From Thermodesulfobacterium hydrogeniphilum (lineage in GTDB: Bacteria; Desulfobacterota; Thermodesulfobacteria; Thermodesulfobacteriales; Thermodesulfobacteriaceae): DNA of 64,000 nt. Under the pieces are notes generated by a model that saw nothing but the letters and a program-made list of their open reading frames with translations, did no database searches and was not told the origin of the DNA. Location of the stretch: contig NZ_JQKW01000010.1 in assembly GCF_000746255.1 (NCBI RefSeq), positions 1 through 64,000 of the forward strand. Direction: 5' to 3'. The translations under genes were made by a program, and so were the position numbers. Of the stretch, positions 1 through 7,175 are shown piece after piece. The stretch's first letter is position 1. Each line of letters begins with the position of its first letter.

Positions 1-1
1 T

Positions 2-352
2 TTAGAAAAGTTTAAGGAAAAGTGTGAAAAATTTATAAAAAAGTATCCAGAATATATGAAATATCTTTTAGAGAAAGGAGAAAAGTATTTAGTATTTTTG
101 AGGTATCCAGAGGGTGTAAGGAAGCATATATATACTACGAACATAGTAGAGAATTTTCATAGTAAATTGGAGGTAGCAAGAATGAGGAGTGGTGGATATT
201 TTCAGAGTGTGAAGACAGCAGAAGTGAGTATTTATGTGGTATATGAAAATATGAGGGATAGAAATTGGAGAAAACCTTTACCAGGGGTAAGACATTGTTC
301 TTATGAATTGAAACAAATGTTTCATTTAAAATTCCAGACACAATTCTCTTGA
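2..352 (+). CDS. IS256-family (mutator-type) transposase, C-terminal part
   Basis: The frame is open from the left edge of the window, so only the last ~116 residues are present. The pattern TTNIVENFHSKLEVARMRSG, followed by a Tyr/Asn-rich helix and a Trp, is the typical C-terminal end of IS256/mutator DDE transposases, which carry the last catalytic Glu in the IVE(N/S) segment. The gene ends at TGA 350-352, immediately beside the broken PIN-toxin gene on the other strand, so the right end of the insertion sequence lies within a few bases of 350. The left end and the terminal inverted repeat partner are outside the window. Whether the full transposase is intact cannot be judged. Confidence 0.85.
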   Translation, partial: LEKFKEKCEKFIKKYPEYMKYLLEKGEKYLVFLRYPEGVRKHIYTTNIVENFHSKLEVARMRSGGYFQSVKTAEVSIYVVYENMRDRNWRKPLPGVRHCSYELKQMFHLKFQTQFS

Positions 353-440
353 CAACTGCCGAAATAGCCTTTTTATGATTTTCTCTCGTTGTATCAATAG
401 CAGATACAAGCACATTAGTATCCAAAAATATTTTATTCAT
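349..440 (-). pseudogene. vapC: PIN-domain toxin (VapC-like), truncated by IS insertion
   Basis: Reading from ATG 440 down, the first ~30 residues start MNKIFLDTNVLVSAID. This is the classical PIN-domain opening with the first catalytic Asp in the LDTN motif. VapC-type toxins are usually ~130 residues and act as RNases. Here the frame runs directly into the antisense of the transposase near position 350, so three of the four acidic active-site residues are lost. The start overlaps the stop of the antitoxin gene (ATGAATAA), as in a normal vapBC operon. The remnant cannot encode an active nuclease. Confidence 0.8.
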
Positions 441-671
441 AAAGATCTTCTCTTCTAAATTCTTTTATACCTAAAGGTCTTGGGTTAGGCCAATAAGCAT
501 GTTTTTTGGAAGCTCCGAGCATTTCTTGAAGTGCTTTTCTAATTAATTCTGTAACAGTAATGTTTCTCCGCTTTGCTTCTTCTACTAAAGCTATTTTTTT
601 CTTAAAGGAATTCTAATAGTAAGAGTCACCTTAGGATCTGGTGATTAACTAATTTTTGCCCTTGTTCCCAT
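433..671 (-). pseudogene. vapB: Ribbon-helix-helix type antitoxin (VapB-like), inactivated
   Basis: From ATG 671 the reading begins MGTRAKIS and hits a stop. It then continues in the same frame as VTLTIRIPLRKK, and a one-base shift in a run of A restores KIALVEEAKRRNITVTELI. The rest runs uninterrupted to TAA at 433-435, overlapping the toxin start. The beta strand TLTIRI followed by two helices is the shape of a ribbon-helix-helix antitoxin of ~75 residues. One stop plus one frameshift mean it is a pseudogene, unless these are sequencing errors. It formed an operon with the adjacent PIN toxin, so both halves of the module are decayed. Confidence 0.75.
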
Positions 672-813
672 AATTTTTACCTACCTATTGCATTTAGAGA
701 ACCGTTATCAGAAAAAGGTAAAGAATTATTTAAAAAAACATCTGCATTGTAAAGAAGAAATATATTTTAAGAGGAGATACCATAATCTATAATGTTAATT
801 TTCTTATTCCAAG

Positions 814-838
814 GGTGGCAGCAATCGAATCCGAATTG
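814..838 (-). repeat. Degenerate copy of the tmRNA 3' end (possible old attachment site)
   Basis: Read on the minus strand this stretch contains GGATTCGATTGCTGCCACC. It resembles the end of the tmRNA gene ~110 bases away (GGTTCGATTCCCGCCGCCT followed by CCACCA), with small gaps. It lies between the broken toxin-antitoxin/IS segment and ssrA. A decayed attachment-site duplicate left by an element that integrated into ssrA would look like this, but the match is short and could be chance. Confidence 0.3.
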
Positions 839-886
839 ATATGTATGATTTTGCAAGAGATTCAAAGAAAATAAAAGCTCTTAACT

Positions 887-916
887 GTTCCCAGAGGGAC
901 TTTGGCTTTCTGGAAC
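887..916 (-). terminator. Hairpin downstream of tmRNA
   Basis: On the minus strand GTTCCAGA pairs with TCTGGGAAC (8 bp with one bulged G) across a 13-base loop. It begins ~20 bases after the tmRNA CCA end and is followed by AGTTAAGAGCTTTTATTTTC, a moderately U-rich tail. It is probably the transcription end of ssrA, although the tail is weaker than a textbook terminator. Confidence 0.45.
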
Positions 917-936
917 CTGCATGAATTTTACATTTT

Positions 937-1294
937 TGGTGGAGGCGGCGGGAATCGAACCCGCGTCCGAGGATAGTTCAGGTTAAACCTCCTACAGGCT
1001 TAGCCTGTGTTTGATTCTCGTAGAAAGCCGGGCACAGGCACCCAGGCTTTCTACAAGGTAGGTTCACTTCTCGGCTAAAGGAACCCTACCAATTCCTTTA
1101 GCCAAAGCCCGCGTACTTGACGCAGTTTTAGACCCGCGGGCAAAGTCTAAAACTGCGTGGCAGCTCTATCTTAGGCTGCCAAAGCGTAGGAATATTCGTC
1201 GGCAGTTGTGTTTTTGCACCCTTTTTTACGTGGAGGGTGCGACCACGGCCTGCTGTTTAACCCTACCTATCCCCGTCGAGCCCTTATCGCCCCC
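937..1294 (-). ncRNA. ssrA: tmRNA (transfer-messenger RNA)
   Basis: This one-piece tmRNA of 358 nt rescues stalled ribosomes. The 5' end GGGGGCG pairs with CGCCTCC at the 3' end, giving a G3-U70 wobble as required by alanyl-tRNA synthetase. The 3' end carries a T-arm (GGGTTCGATTCCC) and an encoded CCA at 937-939. The 5' half has the conserved AGGGCTCGACGGGGAT segment. Inside are several strong pseudoknot stems, for example a 13-bp stem pairing CGCAGTTTTAGAC with GTCTAAAACTGCG. The RNA is far more GC-rich than its surroundings. It lies between the GGDEF/EAL gene terminator and the decayed toxin-antitoxin region. Confidence 0.95.
1171..1203 (-). other. tmRNA tag reading frame (ADEYSYALAA)
   Basis: Within tmRNA the frame GCC GAC GAA TAT TCC TAC GCT TTG GCA GCC TAA encodes ADEYSYALAA, ending in the conserved YALAA degradation signal and a TAA stop. 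GCC at 1201-1203 is taken as the resume codon because Ala resume codons and a 9-11 residue tag are usual. An earlier in-frame resume point cannot be excluded. Confidence 0.8.
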
Positions 1295-1357
1295 ATCTTT
1301 TTCAAAGAACTAAATTAAAATTAAAACTTTTTTTATAATTTTCAAGTATTTTAAAAC

Positions 1358-1384
1358 AAATTACCACTTACGAAGTGGTAATTT
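1358..1384 (-). terminator. Rho-independent-type terminator of the GGDEF/EAL gene
   Basis: AAATTACCACTT and AAGTGGTAATTT form a perfect 12-bp stem around a 3-base loop. It directly abuts the stop codon of the PAS/GAF/GGDEF/EAL gene, between that gene and tmRNA. The AT-rich outer stem and following T-containing tract fit intrinsic termination on the minus strand. Perfect symmetry means it could also act in the other direction. Confidence 0.65.
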
Positions 1385-3898
1385 TTAGGTGAGATATTTT
1401 TTTTCTATTTCTTCTGGTGGGAGAGGTTTGGAAAAATAGAAACCCTGTACTTTATCACATCCTAATTCTTTAAGAATTTTATAATGCTCTTCTGTTTCTA
1501 CTCCTTCTGCCACGGTCTCAAATCCAAGATTATGACAAAGATCTATAATTCCTTTAACCAGTTTTTTTTCCTTTTCCCCTTTTGTAATTCTCCTTATAAA
1601 AGAAATATCAATTTTTACATAATCCACAGGTAAATCTTTAAGATAAGAAAAATTGGCATGCCCTGTTCCAAAGTCATCAATAGCTAATTTAATATTTGTG
1701 TTTTTAGATTTTAAATATTTTAAATTTTGTATAGCTATGTTTATTATTTTAATTAACTCTCTTTCTGTAATTTCAATGATAAGATTTTTGGCTATATTTG
1801 GAAAAATATTTATAATTTTTCGAATAAATGGGGTATTTTGTAAGGATTTAGCTGAAAGATTGAAAGATATGGGTTTTTTCCATCTTTCTATCTGCTTAAT
1901 TATTTTTTCAAGCCCTATTTGTTCAAATTTAAATAAATACTCTTCATGTTCCTCTAAATAATCTATAAAGCTATCAGGATAATAAATTTTTCCATCATCT
2001 TTTTTTATTCTTACTAAAGCCTCAAAACCTGCTAATTCTAAATTGCTTATATCAAAATATGGTTGATAATAGAAAATAAAAAGATCTTTTTCCAGAGCCC
2101 TGGTAACAAGATCTTCAGCTTTTAATAAATATTCTAATTTTTCACTTAATTCTTTATTATAAAAAACAAAGACTCCTGGGCCTTCATTTTTGGCTTCTTT
2201 TAAAGATATAGTTGCCTTTTCATACAAATCTTTAAAACTTTTACCATCTAATGGAAAAAAGGAACAACCTAAATTTATTTTTACTTTTATTTTATAATCA
2301 TCTATTTTTATAGGATTTTCAAAAATTTTTGCTAATTTTGCGATTTCAAATGTTCCAGTTCCATGAATATTATATAAAAATATTCCAAATTCATCCCCAC
2401 CTAATCTTCCTATTATAGCGTTGTCTTTAAAGGTTTCCTGTAAAATAGAAGCAATTTTTTTAATTAAATTATTTCCTATTTCTAATCCATGGCTTTTATT
2501 AATGTAACTCATTCCCCAGATATCCATTAAGATTAATATCCCTTGGCTAGTTAAAATTTTTAAAATTTCATCAACCTTAATAGCAAAAGCATCAAGGTTT
2601 AAAAGACCTGTAAGAAGATCAGAATTTTTAAACTTCTCAAGTTTATCCATAATTTTTAGTTCTTCTGTAACATCTTTTCCTATTATAACGAAATAAGCAA
2701 TATCACCAGGAAGTTTTACAGGGATAATTTCCTGAACTAAAAATATTTCCTTACCATCCTTGCTTCGCTTAACAAAAATATTATTGTACTCTTTTTTCTT
2801 TTTTAAAATCATTATGTTAAGTTCTTCGTAAAATTCTAATAAAGCATTAAAGTTATCTAAAAAGGAGGCATGTTTACCTATAAGCTCCTCTTTAGAATAA
2901 CCTGTGGCTTGGCAAACTATATCATTTACATTTAAAATATAACCATTTTCATCTGTAATAATTATCCAATCTTTTGCTTTAGAAAGAGCTGTAACTATTA
3001 AAAGATTATTTTTTATCCTTTCTATTTTTTCTAAACCAAAACTTAGATCTCTTTGAATTTCTTCTAAAAGTGGTTTTACTGCTTTATCAAAAAAGTAAGG
3101 CTCAGGAGAATAAAGATTTAAAACAGCTACTACTTTACCATGTTTTTTTAATGGGATTGCACAAGAAGACAAATAACCTTTTTTAATAGCATCCTCTTTT
3201 CGTAGAAGAAAATTAGGATTAACCCGACTATCAGGATTAATAATAATTTTTCCCTTTTTAAAAGCTTGAACTGTAGGGCATTGTCCTTCTGGTAGATTTT
3301 CATCTAAGGAAATTTTAATTTTTTCTAAATATTCTACATTTTCTCCGTATTTATAAACAAGTTTAATAGTTTTATTTTCTTCGTCAAGAGAACCTATCCA
3401 GGCTAATTTTAAATTTAAATTTTTCACTAAAATAGGACAGATTCTTTCAAAAAGCTCTTTTTCAAAGGTAGTTTGGAGTATCAATTGATTTATTTCTTTT
3501 AGGGTATAAAACAAAGATTCAAATTTTTGTTCATAAGTAATATCTGCTCCAAAAAGCAAACCTAAAGTTTTATTATTGTTATATAAAACATCTAAATAAC
3601 TAATAAGCCAAAAAGAGCTTTTATCTTTTTTTATAAACTTTATTTTTTCTATAGAGGTAATTTTTTCGTTTTTTAATAATTTTTCTTCCAAAAGTTTAAC
3701 TTTTTCTTTAGATTCTGAGGCAACTATATCTGAAAGTTTTAAATTTTTTAATTCTTCTTTGGTATATTTTGAAAAATTGCAAAAGGTAGAATTCACTTTT
3801 AAAATTTTTTCAGAAGAAAAAATAATCTTTCCAAGCAAAGGAGAAGAATAAGCAATTTTAAAAGTTTTACAAGGCTCAAAAGTAAACTTTTGCAACAT
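1385..3898 (-). CDS. PAS-GAF-PAS-GGDEF-EAL cyclic-di-GMP signalling protein
   Basis: This 837-residue protein probably makes and/or breaks the second messenger c-di-GMP. Rough domain order: PAS (5-115), GAF (145-290), PAS (300-415), GGDEF (425-580) and EAL (590-835). The diguanylate cyclase signature RLGGDEFG is intact. The phosphodiesterase half keeps EALVR, the DDFGTG loop, VAEGVE and QGFYFSKP, so both activities may be possible. No membrane segment is obvious, suggesting a cytoplasmic sensor. The start is the second of two adjacent ATGs, 4 bases after an AAAGGAGGA ribosome site. Longer readings of the frame run into tRNA-Arg and are not real. A terminator follows directly. Confidence 0.92.
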   Translation of the reverse strand: MLQKFTFEPCKTFKIAYSSPLLGKIIFSSEKILKVNSTFCNFSKYTKEELKNLKLSDIVASESKEKVKLLEEKLLKNEKITSIEKIKFIKKDKSSFWLISYLDVLYNNNKTLGLLFGADITYEQKFESLFYTLKEINQLILQTTFEKELFERICPILVKNLNLKLAWIGSLDEENKTIKLVYKYGENVEYLEKIKISLDENLPEGQCPTVQAFKKGKIIINPDSRVNPNFLLRKEDAIKKGYLSSCAIPLKKHGKVVAVLNLYSPEPYFFDKAVKPLLEEIQRDLSFGLEKIERIKNNLLIVTALSKAKDWIIITDENGYILNVNDIVCQATGYSKEELIGKHASFLDNFNALLEFYEELNIMILKKKKEYNNIFVKRSKDGKEIFLVQEIIPVKLPGDIAYFVIIGKDVTEELKIMDKLEKFKNSDLLTGLLNLDAFAIKVDEILKILTSQGILILMDIWGMSYINKSHGLEIGNNLIKKIASILQETFKDNAIIGRLGGDEFGIFLYNIHGTGTFEIAKLAKIFENPIKIDDYKIKVKINLGCSFFPLDGKSFKDLYEKATISLKEAKNEGPGVFVFYNKELSEKLEYLLKAEDLVTRALEKDLFIFYYQPYFDISNLELAGFEALVRIKKDDGKIYYPDSFIDYLEEHEEYLFKFEQIGLEKIIKQIERWKKPISFNLSAKSLQNTPFIRKIINIFPNIAKNLIIEITERELIKIINIAIQNLKYLKSKNTNIKLAIDDFGTGHANFSYLKDLPVDYVKIDISFIRRITKGEKEKKLVKGIIDLCHNLGFETVAEGVETEEHYKILKELGCDKVQGFYFSKPLPPEEIEKKYLT

Positions 3899-3917
3899 CA
3901 TTCCTCCTTTCTTAGTT

Positions 3918-3990
3918 TGAGCCTGGGGGGATTTGAACCCCCGACCACTGGCTCCGGAGGCCAGTGCTCTGTCCACTGAGCTACAGGCCC
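3918..3990 (-). tRNA. tRNA-Arg (anticodon CCG)
   Basis: This is a 73-nt cloverleaf. Acceptor GGGCCTG pairs with CAGGCTC (one G-U), the D-arm is GCTCAGTGGACAGAGC, the anticodon stem CTGGC/GCCAG encloses loop CTCCGGA with anticodon CCG, and the T-arm is GGGGGTTCAAATCCCCC. The discriminator base is A and no CCA is encoded. It lies 24 bases downstream of thyX on the same strand and may be processed from a dut-thyX transcript. Confidence 0.95.
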
Positions 3991-4014
3991 AACTATAAAA
4001 ATTACTATTTTATA

Positions 4015-4965
4015 TTATAAACTTAAATTATTTTTTAGTAAATAAGCTAATCTTCTGATTTCTTCTTGAGCTTGAGGAATAGCTCTCTTAGTGATGAAAT
4101 CTTCCCAGACTAAAGAGGGACCTGTAGCAATAAGAGAAGTAGCTACCCCTTGAGGAACTACAAAACGAGCACTTTCTTTTTTCATATCCTTGCAAAACTC
4201 TTTATAAACCTTCATACCTTCTTCAATCAATTTTCTATAAATTTCTATATGCTTTTCTGTAAAAACTTCTGGAACTACAAATTTATCAACAGAAGTATAT
4301 CTATGTGATCTCTGATTAAAATTAAGCCATGTGTGTCTTACAAATTGATGAGAAAAAATACGAGAAAAATTGTGAACAATTACTCCTATCCATCTAAAAG
4401 GATGAGAAATTTCAATTTCAATGATAATCACTTCAGGAATAGCCCAGATATTATTATCTTCTTTTTCAATTAATTCAGAAGGAAATTTTAAAAAAGAGCC
4501 TTCATAAATTTTCTCAAAATTTTTAAAAAATTTAATTTCCACAGAGGATAAATCTGGAGGAGTTTCTATTAATTTTATAAAACTTTTTTCTTCTAAATTT
4601 TCAGCAAAGTGCCTTAGATTAAAAAGAGCTAAATTATTTTTTTCATCCCAGAAAACTTTAAAATAGGTTTGAGCAAGCTCAACCTTTTCTTTTTCTGTAA
4701 AATCTTCAGTATTTATAAAAATAGGGGTATGAGCAAAAACACTAAAATGCCCCATTTTCTTTAAATGTAGTAAAAAACCTTTAAATTTTTCATAGTCTTT
4801 AAATTTTTCTTCATAAAAAAGTGCCAAGGGATGGGATTCAGCATAGCAAATCCTTGCACCTAAGTAGCTAAAAAATAAAAAATGAGGTAACAAAGATAGA
4901 TCTGCTTTTTCTAAGACTTTATTTATTAGTTCTTTTTGTTTATCTTTTAAATTACTGAGTTTCAT
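4015..4965 (-). CDS. thyX: Flavin-dependent thymidylate synthase (ThyX), elongated variant
   Basis: ThyX makes dTMP from dUMP using FAD and methylene-tetrahydrofolate. The N-terminal family segment (GARICYAE followed by GHFSVFAH) and the core (FSHQFVRHTWLNFNQRSHRY) are recognisable, as is the end EDFITKRAIPQAQEEIRRLA. The signature is normally RHR-x7-S; here it reads RHT-x7-S. At 316 residues it is longer than the usual 220-250, because ~90 extra residues sit between the two conserved blocks. It overlaps dut by 4 bases, so dUMP production and dTMP synthesis are transcribed together. The family call is firm; the substitution and insertion are odd. Confidence 0.9.
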   Translation of the reverse strand: MKLSNLKDKQKELINKVLEKADLSLLPHFLFFSYLGARICYAESHPLALFYEEKFKDYEKFKGFLLHLKKMGHFSVFAHTPIFINTEDFTEKEKVELAQTYFKVFWDEKNNLALFNLRHFAENLEEKSFIKLIETPPDLSSVEIKFFKNFEKIYEGSFLKFPSELIEKEDNNIWAIPEVIIIEIEISHPFRWIGVIVHNFSRIFSHQFVRHTWLNFNQRSHRYTSVDKFVVPEVFTEKHIEIYRKLIEEGMKVYKEFCKDMKKESARFVVPQGVATSLIATGPSLVWEDFITKRAIPQAQEEIRRLAYLLKNNLSL

Positions 4966-5402
4966 AAATAACCTCCTGTAGAACCAAATCCACCTCTGGA
5001 GGAGGATTGAGGAGGATTAGGCAATTCCTCTATTTCAGGGAAAGCAACTTTTATAAAAACAGCCTGAGCTATCTTTTCCTGAGCTTTTATAACAACTTTT
5101 TCTTTTCCAAGATTTACTACAGGAATTTTAACTTCATCTTCTTTTCCGCAATAATCAAAGTCTATAATACCAGCAGAATTAGGCATAATTAAAGACTTTT
5201 TTTTAAAAAGAGAAGATCTGGGGAAAATAAAAAGGGCATAGGGGGGTTCTGATTGAATAACTAAGCCTGTTCTTACAAGCTTAAATTCTCCTGGAGCAAT
5301 TTCAATTTCTTCCAAAGAAAAAATATCATATCCTACAGACCCTTCTGTGCTTCTTTCAGGTAATTTTGCTCTGGGATCTTTTTTCCAGACTTTTAATTTC
5401 AT
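4962..5402 (-). CDS. dut: dUTP diphosphatase (dUTPase)
   Basis: This enzyme hydrolyses dUTP to dUMP, keeping uracil out of DNA and supplying ThyX. All five trimeric dUTPase motifs are visible in 146 residues: GYDIFS, PRSSL, NSAGIIDFDYCG, KIAQAVF and the C-terminal Gly-rich RGGFGSTG that closes over the substrate. The ATG is preceded by AAGGGG. The stop overlaps the thyX start (ATGA-type), indicating a coupled dTMP-synthesis operon. Its length is normal for the family. Confidence 0.95.
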   Translation of the reverse strand: MKLKVWKKDPRAKLPERSTEGSVGYDIFSLEEIEIAPGEFKLVRTGLVIQSEPPYALFIFPRSSLFKKKSLIMPNSAGIIDFDYCGKEDEVKIPVVNLGKEKVVIKAQEKIAQAVFIKVAFPEIEELPNPPQSSSRGGFGSTGGYL

Positions 5403-5425
5403 TTTAACCCCTTTTTAATTAAAAC

Positions 5426-6049
5426 TTATTTACTGAGAAAATAGGAAAGTTTGGTTAAAGCTGTGGTAAAAGAAAGATTTTCTATTTTAATAGAAGAATC
5501 ATTTACAAAAAGAGGAACTTTACTTAAATTTAAAATTGCTTTTAATCCCTGATTTACAAAGGCTTCTAAATATACTTCTGGATTTTCTTCATCTACAATT
5601 ATACCTATATCTACTTTGATAGCCTTAAAGACATAAGAGATCTGATCTAAATTGTATACAGAAATTCCATGATAAATTTTTCCTATGTTTTCTTCCTGTG
5701 TATCAAATGCAGCCATAAAATAAAAACCTTCTTTTTGCAAGTCTTTGTTTCCCAAAAGAAAAATACCTAAGGGTGTTATTCCTCCTAAGATTAAGTTCCA
5801 TTCCTGGGAACGACCCAAGAATTTTTTGAGACTGAATTTCAGACTTTTTACATTATAACCTACACCTTTCGTTCCCAAATTTCCCACAAAACTTAAATCT
5901 TTTCTTAATTGAGCTGAATTAACACCACATCTTTTAGCCAGATCTTCCGAAGAAATAGCATCAATACCCTTACTTTCCAAATTCTCTAAAATTTTTAGAT
6001 AAATTATTAATCTTTCTAAAGTGTTTTCTGGTATATTTTTAATCTTCAT
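5426..6049 (-). CDS. rex: Redox-sensing transcriptional repressor Rex
   Basis: Rex senses the NADH/NAD ratio and represses fermentative and respiratory genes. The 207 residues show the N-terminal winged-helix with the family hallmark DLSFVGNLGTKGVGY (~55-70), then a Rossmann domain and a C-terminal swapping helix. The dinucleotide loop, usually GxGxxG, reads GITPLG, so the middle Gly is replaced by Thr, and the loop continues to FDTQ at the end of strand 2. NADH binding may therefore be altered. It overlaps mtnA by 11 bases and belongs to the gatB-mtnA-rex run. Confidence 0.9.
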   Translation of the reverse strand: MKIKNIPENTLERLIIYLKILENLESKGIDAISSEDLAKRCGVNSAQLRKDLSFVGNLGTKGVGYNVKSLKFSLKKFLGRSQEWNLILGGITPLGIFLLGNKDLQKEGFYFMAAFDTQEENIGKIYHGISVYNLDQISYVFKAIKVDIGIIVDEENPEVYLEAFVNQGLKAILNLSKVPLFVNDSSIKIENLSFTTALTKLSYFLSK

Positions 6050-7175
6050 TTTTTATGGTTTTTAAAATGTTTTCCTTATAAGGAGGTAGAATAATACCTT
6101 TTTCTGTAATAAAAGCTGTGATTAAATCGCCTGGAGTAATATCAAAGGCAAGGTTATAGGCTTGAGATTTGGGAGGAGCGATTTTACTTTTAAAACAGGT
6201 TAAAACTTCTGTAGGAGACCTTTCTTCTATGGGAATTTCTTCTCCGCTTTCAATTTGTAAATCAAAAGTGGAAGAAGGAGCAGCTATAAAGAAAGGGATT
6301 TTATGATAATGAGCTAAAACAGCTAAAGAATAAGTGCCTATTTTATTAGCGGTATCTCCATTTTTAGCAATTCTATCAGCTCCTACAACAACAGCAGAAA
6401 TCTCTCCTCTTTTCATTAAAAAACCTGCGGAATTGTCTGTTATTATTTTATAAGGAATTTTAAGTTTGCTCAACTCCCAGGCTGTTAACCTTGCACCTTG
6501 AAGAAAAGGACGGGTTTCATCAACAAAGACCAAAATTTTTTTCTTGTTTTCAGAAGTTTTCCTTATTACTCCTAAAGCTGTTCCATAACCTCCTGTAGCT
6601 AAAGCTCCTGTATTGCAATGAGTAAGTATTCCTCCCTCAGGAAGCAGACCTTTACCAAATTCAGCCATTTTAAGATTGGCTTTTATGTCTTCTTCCCAGA
6701 TAATAAGAGCTTCTCTTTCAAGAATTTCTGCTAATTCTAAAAGAGATTTCTTAGGGACTTTTCTTTTAAAATTTTCTAAAAAATCCAAACAGAGTTTCCT
6801 CATTTTGGAAATTGCCCAAAATAGATTAACTGCTGTAGGCCTTGCAGTAGCAAGAAGATTACTAATTTTACCAATTTCTTCTTCAATTTTATTTTTTAAA
6901 ATTTCTTCTTTTTTAATATTGGAAACATAATTTTTAAATTCTATAGCAAAACCAATAGCTGCACAAATTCCAATAGCAGGAGCTCCTCTAACTACTAAGT
7001 CTCTAATAGCATTTCTAATTTTATAAATATTATCACATAAGATATATTTTTCTTCTAAAGGTAATTTTCTTTGATCTAAAAGATAAAGACCTTTTTCAGT
7101 CCAGATCCAGGTTTTAATAATATCTACTTGTGCTGGAGCTTTGATTTTTTCTTCTTTTGGTAGATTTAAAATCAT
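6039..7175 (-). CDS. mtnA: S-methyl-5-thioribose-1-phosphate isomerase (MtnA / eIF2B-alpha family)
   Basis: It converts methylthioribose-1-phosphate to methylthioribulose-1-phosphate in the methionine salvage pathway. The 378 residues contain VRGAPAIGICAAIGFAIE, the catalytic Cys in LTHCNTGALATGGYGTALG, RPFLQGARLTAWEL, and the catalytic Asp segment VVGADRIAKNGDTANKIGTY. A related activity (ribose-1,5-bisphosphate isomerase, also in the eIF2B family) is an alternative, but the motif set matches MtnA better. It overlaps gatB by 4 bases and rex by 11 bases, so the three are probably one operon. No other salvage gene is in the window. Confidence 0.85.
   Translation of the reverse strand: MILNLPKEEKIKAPAQVDIIKTWIWTEKGLYLLDQRKLPLEEKYILCDNIYKIRNAIRDLVVRGAPAIGICAAIGFAIEFKNYVSNIKKEEILKNKIEEEIGKISNLLATARPTAVNLFWAISKMRKLCLDFLENFKRKVPKKSLLELAEILEREALIIWEEDIKANLKMAEFGKGLLPEGGILTHCNTGALATGGYGTALGVIRKTSENKKKILVFVDETRPFLQGARLTAWELSKLKIPYKIITDNSAGFLMKRGEISAVVVGADRIAKNGDTANKIGTYSLAVLAHYHKIPFFIAAPSSTFDLQIESGEEIPIEERSPTEVLTCFKSKIAPPKSQAYNLAFDITPGDLITAFITEKGIILPPYKENILKTIKNED

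Noticed and set aside
688-795. Short plus-strand frame from TTG reading LHLENRYQKK...
   Set aside because: No ribosome site, no recognisable family, and it lies in a decayed region; 672-936 otherwise shows only the tmRNA-like remnant and a terminator.
3899-3976. N-terminal 26 residues of the GGDEF/EAL reading frame from ATG 3976
   Set aside because: This part is the antisense-free sequence of tRNA-Arg itself; the real start follows the AAAGGAGGA site at 3898.
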